Source of the DNA: an uncultured Prevotellaceae bacterium
GTDB lineage: Bacteria > Bacteroidota > Bacteroidia > Bacteroidales > Bacteroidaceae
Length of the DNA stretch: 64,000 nucleotides
Reading direction: 5' to 3'
Assembly: GCA_902774815.1 (NCBI GenBank)
Contig: CACYJV010000010.1
Span: 1 to 64,000 of the forward strand
Shown here: one piece after another, positions 23,292-30,357 of the stretch
Layout of the letters: the number at the start of each line of letters is the position of its first letter
How positions within the stretch are numbered: position 1 is the first letter of the stretch
Notes under the pieces: model-generated
The model's database searches: none
Told to the model about the DNA's origin: nothing
The model's input: the letters and a program-made list of their open reading frames with translations, nothing else
Translations under genes and position numbers: made by a program

Positions 23292-24790
23292 ACAACAAAC
23301 TCTATGGAAACCTGATTTTCGAACTCTCGAAAACCGGACGTCGCGGCTACTCGCTGCCTAAAACAAACTATCAGCATTCAACGAGTGAACTTCCTGCCGC
23401 CTTGTGCCGTGCAAAGGAAGCTGAGTTGCCTGAGTGTGACGAGCTGACTGTGGTGCGCCACTACACAAACCTGAGTCACAACAACTTCGGTGTGAACGAC
23501 GGCTTCTATCCTCTCGGCTCGTGTACGATGAAGTATAACCCCATCATCAACGAGGAAATCGCGGCCATGAAGACCTTTGCAGGACTTCATCCCCTGCAGC
23601 ATGCCGATACATGTCAGCATGCACTCGAGCTCTACTACGTGCTGCAAGAGTCGCTGGCCGAACTAACTGGTCTCAGCGAGTTCACGCTGAATCCCTGCGC
23701 CGGTGCACATGGTGAGCTCACAGGTCTGATGGTCATCCGTGCCTATCACATGAGCCGTGGCGACGAGAAGCGTACGAAAGTGCTCATTCCCGACTCCGCC
23801 CATGGCACCAACCCTGCCTCGGCAGCTGTCTGCGGACTGAATGTAGTCGAGGTGAAGAGCCTCGCCGATGGCACTGTCGACGTGGACGACCTGAAGCGCC
23901 TGATCGCTGAATGTGGTGAAGAGGTGGCAGCCATGATGATGACCAATCCCAACACGCTGGGTATCTTCGAGCATTCCATCCCCGAAATCACCAAACTCGT
24001 GCACGACTGCGGCGGTTTGATGTACTACGACGGAGCCAACCTGAACCCCATGCTTGGTGCCTGCCGTCCTGGCGACATGGGCTTCGACGTCTGCCACATC
24101 AACCTGCACAAGACATTCTCCACACCTCATGGTGGTGGCGGTCCTGGTAGTGGTCCCGTCGGTGTGCGTGAAGGACTCGAGCAGTTCCTCCCCACCCCAC
24201 GTGTCGTCATGCAGGAGGACGAGGAGAATGGCGTAATGTTCCATGTTGAGACAGGCGACTATGAGAAGTCACTCGGCAGCATTGGCAACTTCTTCGGCAA
24301 CTTCGGCGTCATGCTGAAAGCCTACACCTACATTCTCTCGCTGGGTCGTGAGAACATCAAGATGGTAGGTCCGTTGGCTACGCTCAATGCCACTTATATC
24401 AAAGAGGCTCTCAAGGATGTCTATGAACTGCCCATCGACGGACTCTGCAAGCACGAGTTTGTTTTCGATGGTCTGAAGGACAAGTCCACAGGCGTTACCA
24501 CGATGGACGTTGCCAAGCGTCTGCTTGACTACGGTTACCACGCTCCAACCATCTACTTCCCGTTGCTATTCCACGAGAGCCTGATGATTGAGCCTACCGA
24601 GAACGAGTCGAAAGAGACGCTCGATGCCTTCATTGACGTGATGCGTCGCATCGCTGAGGAAGCCAAGAACGATCCTGATCTGGTGAAGACAGCACCGCAC
24701 AACACGCCCATTGGACGCGTCGACGATGTGCTGGCTGCCAAGCATCCCATTGTTACATACCGCCAACTCGTCAACGATCAACAAGCTTAA
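23288..24790 (+). CDS. gcvPB: Glycine dehydrogenase (decarboxylating) subunit 2
   Basis: 500 residues, the PLP-bearing half of the split P protein. The Schiff-base lysine is K275 in H-I-N-L-H-K-T-F-S-T-P-H-G-G-G-G. The conserved G-S-C-T-M-K-Y-N-P and D-S-A-H-G-T-N-P-A-S motifs are present. It decarboxylates glycine and loads the aminomethyl group onto H protein. It overlaps gcvPA by four bases and is followed 10 bases later by the dihydrolipoyl dehydrogenase gene. Confidence 0.96.
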   Translation: MNNKLYGNLIFELSKTGRRGYSLPKTNYQHSTSELPAALCRAKEAELPECDELTVVRHYTNLSHNNFGVNDGFYPLGSCTMKYNPIINEEIAAMKTFAGLHPLQHADTCQHALELYYVLQESLAELTGLSEFTLNPCAGAHGELTGLMVIRAYHMSRGDEKRTKVLIPDSAHGTNPASAAVCGLNVVEVKSLADGTVDVDDLKRLIAECGEEVAAMMMTNPNTLGIFEHSIPEITKLVHDCGGLMYYDGANLNPMLGACRPGDMGFDVCHINLHKTFSTPHGGGGPGSGPVGVREGLEQFLPTPRVVMQEDEENGVMFHVETGDYEKSLGSIGNFFGNFGVMLKAYTYILSLGRENIKMVGPLATLNATYIKEALKDVYELPIDGLCKHEFVFDGLKDKSTGVTTMDVAKRLLDYGYHAPTIYFPLLFHESLMIEPTENESKETLDAFIDVMRRIAEEAKNDPDLVKTAPHNTPIGRVDDVLAAKHPIVTYRQLVNDQQA

Positions 24791-24800
24791 TGTCATCGTT

Positions 24801-26177
24801 ATGTCACAGAAAACCGATTTGTTAATCATCGGCAGCGGCCCTGGAGGCTATCGTGCTGCTGAGTATGCTGCCAAGAACGGCTTGCAAGTAGTCATCGTAG
24901 AGAGCGCTTTCGCCGGCGGAACCTGCCTGAACTGCGGGTGCATTCCCACGAAGGCATTCTGCCATGATGCCGAACTGGTCGAAGCCGGCCAGCCTCTTGA
25001 CTTCACCAAAGTCTTCGAGCGCAAGCAGGAGATAGTGGAACAGCTGCGTTCGGGTGTCGAACTGCTCATGAAGCAGCCGGGCATCACGTTCGTTCATGGT
25101 CATGCTCACTTCATAGATGAACAGACCGTTGAGGTGGTGAGCACGAAGATGCCTACCGCCGACGACGAAGGATGGGGCGAACCCGAAACCATCGTTCAGC
25201 AGTATGAGGCCGACAACATCATCATCGCTACAGGTTCACGCACGAAGATCCTGCCCATTCCAGGCATTACAGGACCTTGCTGCATCACCTCCACTGAGCT
25301 GCTTGACATTCAAGAAGTTCCCAAGACGCTCTGCATCATCGGTGCAGGCGTCATCGGCATGGAGTTTGCCAGCGTGTTCGCCAGCTTTGGTAGCGAGGTG
25401 ACAGTGGTTGAATACCTCAAGGAATGTCTGCCTGCCATGGACAGCGACATCGCCAAACGACTGCGCAAGCAACTCGAGAAACGCGGTGTGAAGTTCTTCA
25501 TGGGTGCCGGTGTGAAGCAAGTCGATGGCCGGATGGTGACCTTCGAGCGTAAGGGTAAGGAGGAAAGCGTGGAGGCAGATGTGATACTGGTGGCCACTGG
25601 CCGTACGCCGAACATCGAGAACCTGAACCTCGACCGGGCTGGCATTGCCTACGACCGTGCAGGCATCAAGGTCAATCCTGACACCTTCGAGGTGGAGATG
25701 GCTGAGGGCCACGAGGCTACTGCCACACACGTCTTTGCCATTGGCGACGTCAACGGCCGCCAGCTGCTTGCCCATGCTGCCACGATGCAAGGCCGACGGG
25801 TGGTGAACCGCATCATCGGTCGTTCCGACGGCATCCGTCTGGACATCATGCCAGCAGCAGTCTTTACCAATCCCGAGGCTGCCAGCGTTGGACCTACGGA
25901 GGACCAGCTGAAGGCTGACGGCTGCAACTACACCTGCCACAAAGGCTACTACCGCTCCAACGGCAAGGCACTCGCCATGAATGCCACGGAAGGTTTGGTG
26001 AAGTTGCTGACCGATGCCGACGACCGAATCATCGGTTGCCACATCCTCGGTGCCCATGCTGCCGACCTTGTCCAGGAAATCTCGGCCCTGATGTGCCGCG
26101 ATACCACGCTCCAACAGTTGCGCGACATCGTCCATATCCATCCCACACTCAGTGAGATTCTTCAGGACATCGCGTAA
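24801..26177 (+). CDS. lpdA: Dihydrolipoyl dehydrogenase (L protein)
   Basis: 458 residues from the ATG at 24801; a start at 24711 would lie inside gcvPB. FAD-binding G-S-G-P-G-G is at 11-16, the redox-active pair C42/C47 is in G-G-T-C-L-N-C-G-C-I-P, the NAD-binding motif is G-A-G-V-I-G, and the C-terminal dimerisation domain has H-I-H-P-T-L-S-E with the catalytic His. An extra Cys (C45) sits between the redox pair. It reoxidises dihydrolipoyl-H protein with NAD+, and its position makes the glycine system its main partner. It is last in the operon. Confidence 0.95.
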   Translation: MSQKTDLLIIGSGPGGYRAAEYAAKNGLQVVIVESAFAGGTCLNCGCIPTKAFCHDAELVEAGQPLDFTKVFERKQEIVEQLRSGVELLMKQPGITFVHGHAHFIDEQTVEVVSTKMPTADDEGWGEPETIVQQYEADNIIIATGSRTKILPIPGITGPCCITSTELLDIQEVPKTLCIIGAGVIGMEFASVFASFGSEVTVVEYLKECLPAMDSDIAKRLRKQLEKRGVKFFMGAGVKQVDGRMVTFERKGKEESVEADVILVATGRTPNIENLNLDRAGIAYDRAGIKVNPDTFEVEMAEGHEATATHVFAIGDVNGRQLLAHAATMQGRRVVNRIIGRSDGIRLDIMPAAVFTNPEAASVGPTEDQLKADGCNYTCHKGYYRSNGKALAMNATEGLVKLLTDADDRIIGCHILGAHAADLVQEISALMCRDTTLQQLRDIVHIHPTLSEILQDIA

Positions 26178-26191
26178 AGGCCACTAACAAC

Positions 26192-26236
26192 AATCCCTCT
26201 CAGGTGCTCTGCAGGCAGAGTCTTGAGAGGGATTTC
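26192..26236 (+). terminator. Terminator of the gcv operon
   Basis: 11-bp perfect stem AATCCCTCTCA (26192-26202) / TGAGAGGGATT (26224-26234) with a 21-base partly paired loop. Only a short T-stretch follows. Confidence 0.75.
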
Positions 26237-26267
26237 TATTTCAATCAACTATCATCCACACAAACAA

Positions 26268-26984
26268 ATGAACACTAAAGACTTTACAAAGGCATCGAAG
26301 ACAATACTCTTAATGCTGTTTCTTCTAATGGGTATTCAAACATCATGGGCACAGAAGCACGACTTTGCCAACTGGAACCGCTATGCCCAGCAGAACAAGG
26401 AACTGGGATTGCCTGCCAAGGGCGAGAAGCGTGTCGTGCTCCTGGGCAACTCCATCACCGACAACTGGGCCAGCATGCGCAAGGACTTCTTCCAAGAGAA
26501 CGCACTCATAGGCCGCGGCATCAGCGGACAAACCAGCTATCAATTCCTGCTACGCTTCCGTGAAGACGTCATCAACCTGCAACCTCGCATCGTCGTCATC
26601 AACTATGGCACCAACGATATTGCCGAAAACACAGGCCCTTACGACGAAGACCTGACCTTCGGCAACGTGCTTTCCATGGTTGAACTGGCACGTCAACACA
26701 AGATAAAGGTCATCCTGACCAGTTGCCTGCCTGCTTCAGGCTTCGGTTGGAGGCCTTCCATCACTAATGCCATGCAGAAGATCCGACATCTCAATGCACG
26801 CGTCGAGGCATGGGCTAAGGCCAACAAAATTCCCTATGTCGACTACTTCAGTGCCCTTGTAACAGCTGATGGCACCGAGATGAACCCCGCCTATGCCCAG
26901 GACAAGCCAGGCGTTCATCCCAACGATGCGGGTTATGCCGTTATGGAAAGCCTGCTCCTGCCAGTTATTAAGAAACTGAGATAG
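26268..26984 (+). CDS. Secreted GDSL/SGNH-family acylhydrolase
   Basis: 238 residues from the ATG at 26268; the earlier in-frame ATG at 26223 lies in the terminator. The signal peptide spans about 1-28, ending S-W-A-Q-K. SGNH blocks are visible: G-N-S-I-T-D (nucleophile Ser, block I), G-R-G-I-S-G-Q (block II Gly), Y-G-T-N-D (block III Asn) and the C-terminal G-V-H-P-N-D-A-G-Y (block V Asp-x-x-His equivalent region). Likely a periplasmic or surface esterase acting on acetylated glycans or lipids; the substrate is unknown. It is a single gene between two terminators. Confidence 0.88.
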   Translation: MNTKDFTKASKTILLMLFLLMGIQTSWAQKHDFANWNRYAQQNKELGLPAKGEKRVVLLGNSITDNWASMRKDFFQENALIGRGISGQTSYQFLLRFREDVINLQPRIVVINYGTNDIAENTGPYDEDLTFGNVLSMVELARQHKIKVILTSCLPASGFGWRPSITNAMQKIRHLNARVEAWAKANKIPYVDYFSALVTADGTEMNPAYAQDKPGVHPNDAGYAVMESLLLPVIKKLR

Positions 26985-27016
26985 CACAAGAAATAACACC
27001 CCCCAATATCACCACA

Positions 27017-27048
27017 GAAAAAGCGAAGCCTGATGGCCTCGCTTTTTT
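27017..27048. terminator. Terminator after the GDSL hydrolase
   Basis: AAAAAGCGA...TCGCTTTTTT with an inner AGCC/GGC(C)T extension around TGAT. Its symmetry suggests it also serves the minus-strand gene ending at 27075. Confidence 0.85.
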
Positions 27049-27074
27049 CGATCAATAAATTGGAGTTTACTTGA

Positions 27075-27791
27075 TTATCTCATCCATCCTTCAACGCGAT
27101 AGACTTTTTCCATGAGTTTGCTTTCTTTCTTGGTTTCGGCACTTCTGAACCATACTTCTATACGGGCAGCATAATAATCTTCCCAGTCTCCTTCATAGAT
27201 AGTAAACGACTGCTTATTCACAACCTTCCCGAACTGCTTCTGGGGAGAGATTTTCACTCGGCTTTGTTCAATAAGCCTGTCTTCTGAAAGAGGTATGTTA
27301 CTTGTGACTTCGAAACAGCGGAGAAACACTTCACCTGGTCCTAAACTGCCATAATAAAAGTCATATTTATACAAACCACCTTGAAAATCGTTCCAAATCT
27401 GCAAAAATGTTTTATTGTCCAAACTATCAACAACTTCAACCGTATCGGATTCTAAAGACAAAGGCAAGTTGTAGTCAAGTCCTTCTGGAATGGGGGGATC
27501 CTTGCCGAATCCATCAGGACCTGACATTGCGCTTAAAATAAGAGGTATCCATAGAATACAACCCACGACAACGGATACGATAAAAGATAAAAGGACCTCT
27601 AACCATTGTTTATTTATAAGCAATAATACCCATGAAGTCAGTAATGCTATAATAACTAAAAGAAATAAGACTCCAATAATTGTTTCTAATATAGACGGCG
27701 TTTTAGTGAATAATACAATTAAAGCAAGCATTGACAATGCCAACAGAATTGGAAACGCCCACCAATATTTTACTAAAAGCCTTTTAATCAT
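27075..27791 (-). CDS. Hypothetical three-helix membrane protein
   Basis: 238 residues, family not recognised. Three hydrophobic helices lie in the N-terminal third (about 11-30, 34-60 and 67-88). A soluble, charged domain of about 150 residues follows, ending K-V-Y-R-V-E-G-W-M-R. There is no signal peptide and no enzyme motif. Base composition is visibly more AT-rich than its neighbours, with many AAT/ATA codons, and it lies between a conserved chromosomal gene and tRNA-Arg. That fits a horizontally acquired gene, although no integrase is seen. Confidence 0.7.
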   Translation of the reverse strand: MIKRLLVKYWWAFPILLALSMLALIVLFTKTPSILETIIGVLFLLVIIALLTSWVLLLINKQWLEVLLSFIVSVVVGCILWIPLILSAMSGPDGFGKDPPIPEGLDYNLPLSLESDTVEVVDSLDNKTFLQIWNDFQGGLYKYDFYYGSLGPGEVFLRCFEVTSNIPLSEDRLIEQSRVKISPQKQFGKVVNKQSFTIYEGDWEDYYAARIEVWFRSAETKKESKLMEKVYRVEGWMR

Positions 27792-27823
27792 TATAACTAC
27801 TTAATTCTTGATTTTTCAGATTG

Positions 27824-27853
27824 CAAAGGTACACTTTTTTCATGAAAAACAAA
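27824..27853 (-). promoter_or_regulatory. Promoter of the membrane-protein gene
   Basis: Minus-strand TTTG (27850-27853), 18-base spacer, TACCTTTG (27824-27831), 32 bases before the ATG. Confidence 0.65.
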
Positions 27854-27869
27854 ACGTTTTGATGCAATA

Positions 27870-28018
27870 AAACTATGCTTTGCAGGTTGCATCTCATTGC
27901 TTTGTAGCTTGCAAAGCAATGCCTTTAAGGCTCTATAGCATAGCTCTATACCCCTACAAAGCATAGTTCCTTAGCGTACGAAGCTATGGTGTTTAGCTTA
28001 TAAAGCGATGCTTTGTTT
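27870..28018. repeat. 22-bp degenerate tandem array, locus B
   Basis: Seven units of 22-23 bases. Examples begin AAAGCAATGCCTTTAAGGCT, ATAGCATAGCTCTATACCCC and AAAGCATAGTTCCTTAGCGT. The stretch 27872-27970 aligns unit by unit with 39503-39603 and 48706-48807. The function is unknown. Confidence 0.8.
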
Positions 28019-28020
28019 CG

Positions 28021-28504
28021 TGATTCCGTCTACTCGACTTAGTGATTCGTTGGGATTCGAACCCAAGGCACAGTGCGTTTTGGTCGGGGAATGAAAAAGA
28101 GAGCTCCCTTGTTAGGAAACTCTCTTGCGTAATTTCATTGACTTGAATTGGTGATTCCGTTGGGATTCGAACCCAAGGACCAGTGCGTTTTGGTCGGGGA
28201 ATGAAAAAGAGAGCTCCTATTGCAGGAACTCTCTTCCAGGTGATTCCGTTGGGATTCGAACCCAAGGCCCAGTGCGTTTTGGTCGGGGAAAGAAAAAAGA
28301 GAGTTCCATTAGCGGGAACTCCCTTTTGTGATTCCGTTGTGATTCGAACCCAAAGACCAGTGCGTTTTGGTCGGGTAAAGAAAAAGAGAGCTCCCTAAAA
28401 GAAACTCTCCCTTTTGTGATTCCGTTGGGATTCGAACCCAAAGACCAGTGCGTTTTGGTCGGGGAAAGAAAAAGAGAGCTCCCTAAAAGAAACTCTCCCT
28501 TTCG
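28021..28504 (-). repeat. 88-bp tandem array of tRNA-Arg 3' end plus terminator
   Basis: Five copies of the last about 27 bases of the adjacent tRNA-Arg (T arm and 3' acceptor strand) start at 28043, 28152, 28241, 28329 and 28417. A 9-base remnant lies at 28021. Spacings are 109, 89, 88, 88, and 88 to the tRNA itself. Each unit carries a hairpin with a T-run in minus-strand sense and a conserved GACCAAAACGCACTGG segment. Hairpin arms vary with compensation between units. Confidence 0.9.
28474..28497 (-). terminator. Terminator of tRNA-Arg (first unit of the array)
   Basis: On the minus strand GAGAGTTTC pairs with GGAGCTCTC (9 bp, with G-T pairs) and is followed by TTTTTC. The same hairpin recurs in each downstream unit, for example at 28386-28409, 28209-28233 and 28099-28124. 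Confidence 0.8.
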
Positions 28505-28578
28505 TGATTCCGTTGGGATTCGAACCCAAGGCCCACAGCTTAGAAGGCTGTTGCTCTATCCAACTGAGCTACGGAACC
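28505..28578 (-). tRNA. tRNA-Arg (anticodon UCU)
   Basis: A 74-base cloverleaf. The acceptor GGTTCCG pairs with CGGAATC (one G-U), the D arm is AGCTCAGTTGGATAGAGC, the anticodon stem ACAGC/GCTGT encloses CTTCTAA, and the T arm is TTGGGTTCGAATCCCAA. The discriminator is A and CCA is not encoded. It reads AGA codons. Its 3' end is duplicated in the downstream 88-bp array. Confidence 0.95.
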
Positions 28579-28627
28579 AACACTCTTAGCGCAGGGGCAC
28601 AAATGGCGACATAACGCTAAGCGCCTG

Positions 28628-28635
28628 CAAAATTA
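28628..28635 (-). promoter_or_regulatory. Probable -7 box of tRNA-Arg
   Basis: Minus-strand TAATTTTG, 49 bases before the mature tRNA 5' end. Confidence 0.5.
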
Positions 28636-28667
28636 CAAAAAAGATTGTAGATACAAAAACTTTTTCT

Positions 28668-30347
28668 TCACTTTTTGTATTTTTCCAATAAGCCGTCGGC
28701 GCGTTCATCACCCAACTCTTTGGCTTTTGTTAGGGCTTGTTGAGCCTCAGCGACCTGTTTCAGTTCACCATGAGCGATGCCCTTCACGATGTAAAGATCG
28801 GCATATTCAGGCTCCAACTGGATGCCTAAGTCGGCTGTACGGATAGCATCTTCGAGCTGATTGACGCGCAACTGTAGCGCAGCCATCTCGGCATAGTAGG
28901 TAGGCTCCAAGCGGTCGAGCACAATAGCGTGGGCAATATCGTTGAGTGCCTGCTGGAATTGTCGTACGCGCGACTCAGCTTTGAACTTGATATAGTAGAA
29001 GTCGGCACTGCCACGTCCCAACATCAGCGTATCATATTTGTTGTAGTCGGCAATGGCCTTGCGAACTTGTTCTGCCTGATCATACATGCGCCCGCGCGCT
29101 AAATAATAAGGTGCAGAGATGCTTTGATCTGGGTTCACTGCAATAGCACTATCGAGCAAGCTGATCACCTCGTCGGTGGTAGCTCCCAGATGCGTGCGGC
29201 TCTGAGCAGCCTCGTAGAACAATTCACCATTGCGAATGCTCGACTTGGTAAGTTCCATGAATCGTTTGTAGGCTTCTTCATAGTTGCCCAAGGCATAGAT
29301 GATCTGTGCCTGCTGATGCTGATAGATAGGTTGCGGGTTGATGCCATAGGCTGTGTTAGCCTCGTCAAGAGCACGCTGCAGGCTCCATGCCGTGTAGGTG
29401 CTATCGGCAAGGTAGAGTTCTTTCTGGTAGATAAGCGTGGAGTAAGCCGAATGGGCCTCATCCTTAGCAGCACAACGACTGATGGCTTCGGCCATAGTAG
29501 CATCGACATCGGCATAGCGGCGTTGGCCAAGTTGTTGCTGGGCACGTGCCGTATAGCCGTCGATGGCGGTGGGGAACTGGTTGATGAAGTCGGCAACGTA
29601 GCCCGCATAGGCCGCAGAGTCGTTCTTCTCGCCGGCCATCATCAGGGTAAGGCGGGCCTCATTGATCTCGTCAGGCAATGCAACACGAATATCAGTCTGG
29701 CGCAACACGGCGTCGTTGATGCTCAGTCCACGTGTGACGAAGCTGTTGGCAAAGCGCGCATCCACAACGTGTGCCTCGTCGGCTGTCTTAGCCAGCTGGC
29801 ACAAACCTATCACCTCGCCATTCTGATTGACCACGGGGCAATCGGCATTGTTTTCTGCCGCCTTTCCGTTAAGGATGTAGTAGCCATATTGTTCCATAAA
29901 GGTTTCCACACTCTTCACGTCGTATTGCTTGCTGGGAGCCTTCTTCAGCGAATAGCCAACCAACCACACCTTCTGTCCGTTTGCCGCCTTTGACTTTGCC
30001 AATGGTGCAGCAGTCGTAGTACCACCGACACGGAAACGACATACATCGTACAGTTCGTTGGCGCCATAGATGGCCTCGACTTCATGCTGCTGACCATCTG
30101 CATCGATGGCAACGGCGCGAACTGCCCCAACAAATGGTTTCCATGAGCTCACGGCCTGACCGTCTGTACTGGTGAAGAAGCCATGGGTGGAGGCCAGCAA
30201 TGCTCCGTCAGCACCAAAAGTGGTCAGCGTGAAGACAGACCGTCCTGCCTTCTGTATGGCAGTGGGTTGTGCAAAGGTAATGGTTGCCATCATGATGCCG
30301 ATGGCGAGCAATATGTTTCTTTTCATTCTGATAATTTCACGTTTCAT
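28668..30347 (-). CDS. Periplasmic TPR protein with a degenerate trypsin-like domain
   Basis: 559 residues from the ATG at 30347 (10 bases after recN); 30326 is an alternative start. A signal peptide (M-K-R-N-I-L-L-A-I-G) ends T-F-A-Q. About residues 25-210 resemble a chymotrypsin-fold serine protease, but the usual catalytic positions are altered. The expected N-A-H segment reads S-S-W-K, and the G-N-S-G-G-P loop reads N-A-D-C-P. About residues 225-555 are tetratricopeptide repeats. It is likely a non-catalytic periplasmic scaffold. It is last gene of the dnaN-recN operon. The pseudoprotease label is inference from motif absence. Confidence 0.75.
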   Translation of the reverse strand: MKREIIRMKRNILLAIGIMMATITFAQPTAIQKAGRSVFTLTTFGADGALLASTHGFFTSTDGQAVSSWKPFVGAVRAVAIDADGQQHEVEAIYGANELYDVCRFRVGGTTTAAPLAKSKAANGQKVWLVGYSLKKAPSKQYDVKSVETFMEQYGYYILNGKAAENNADCPVVNQNGEVIGLCQLAKTADEAHVVDARFANSFVTRGLSINDAVLRQTDIRVALPDEINEARLTLMMAGEKNDSAAYAGYVADFINQFPTAIDGYTARAQQQLGQRRYADVDATMAEAISRCAAKDEAHSAYSTLIYQKELYLADSTYTAWSLQRALDEANTAYGINPQPIYQHQQAQIIYALGNYEEAYKRFMELTKSSIRNGELFYEAAQSRTHLGATTDEVISLLDSAIAVNPDQSISAPYYLARGRMYDQAEQVRKAIADYNKYDTLMLGRGSADFYYIKFKAESRVRQFQQALNDIAHAIVLDRLEPTYYAEMAALQLRVNQLEDAIRTADLGIQLEPEYADLYIVKGIAHGELKQVAEAQQALTKAKELGDERADGLLEKYKK

Positions 30348-30357
30348 TGTTGTTGAG

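Larger units (their letters stand above)
27792..28504. other. Repeat-filled intergenic region next to tRNA-Arg
   Basis: About 710 bases with no gene. It contains the promoter of the membrane-protein gene, the 22-bp array (locus B) and the 88-bp tRNA-3'-end array. Reading frames crossing the tRNA array encode repetitive peptides derived from repeat DNA and should not be annotated. Confidence 0.75.

Noticed and set aside
28183-28441. Repetitive short proteins read from the tRNA-Arg array on both strands
   Set aside because: They are translations of the 88-bp repeat, including the tRNA T arm; they have no start signals of their own.
27870-28504. CRISPR array
   Set aside because: The 22-bp units are degenerate and abutting with no unique spacers, the 88-bp units contain tRNA sequence, and no cas genes are present.
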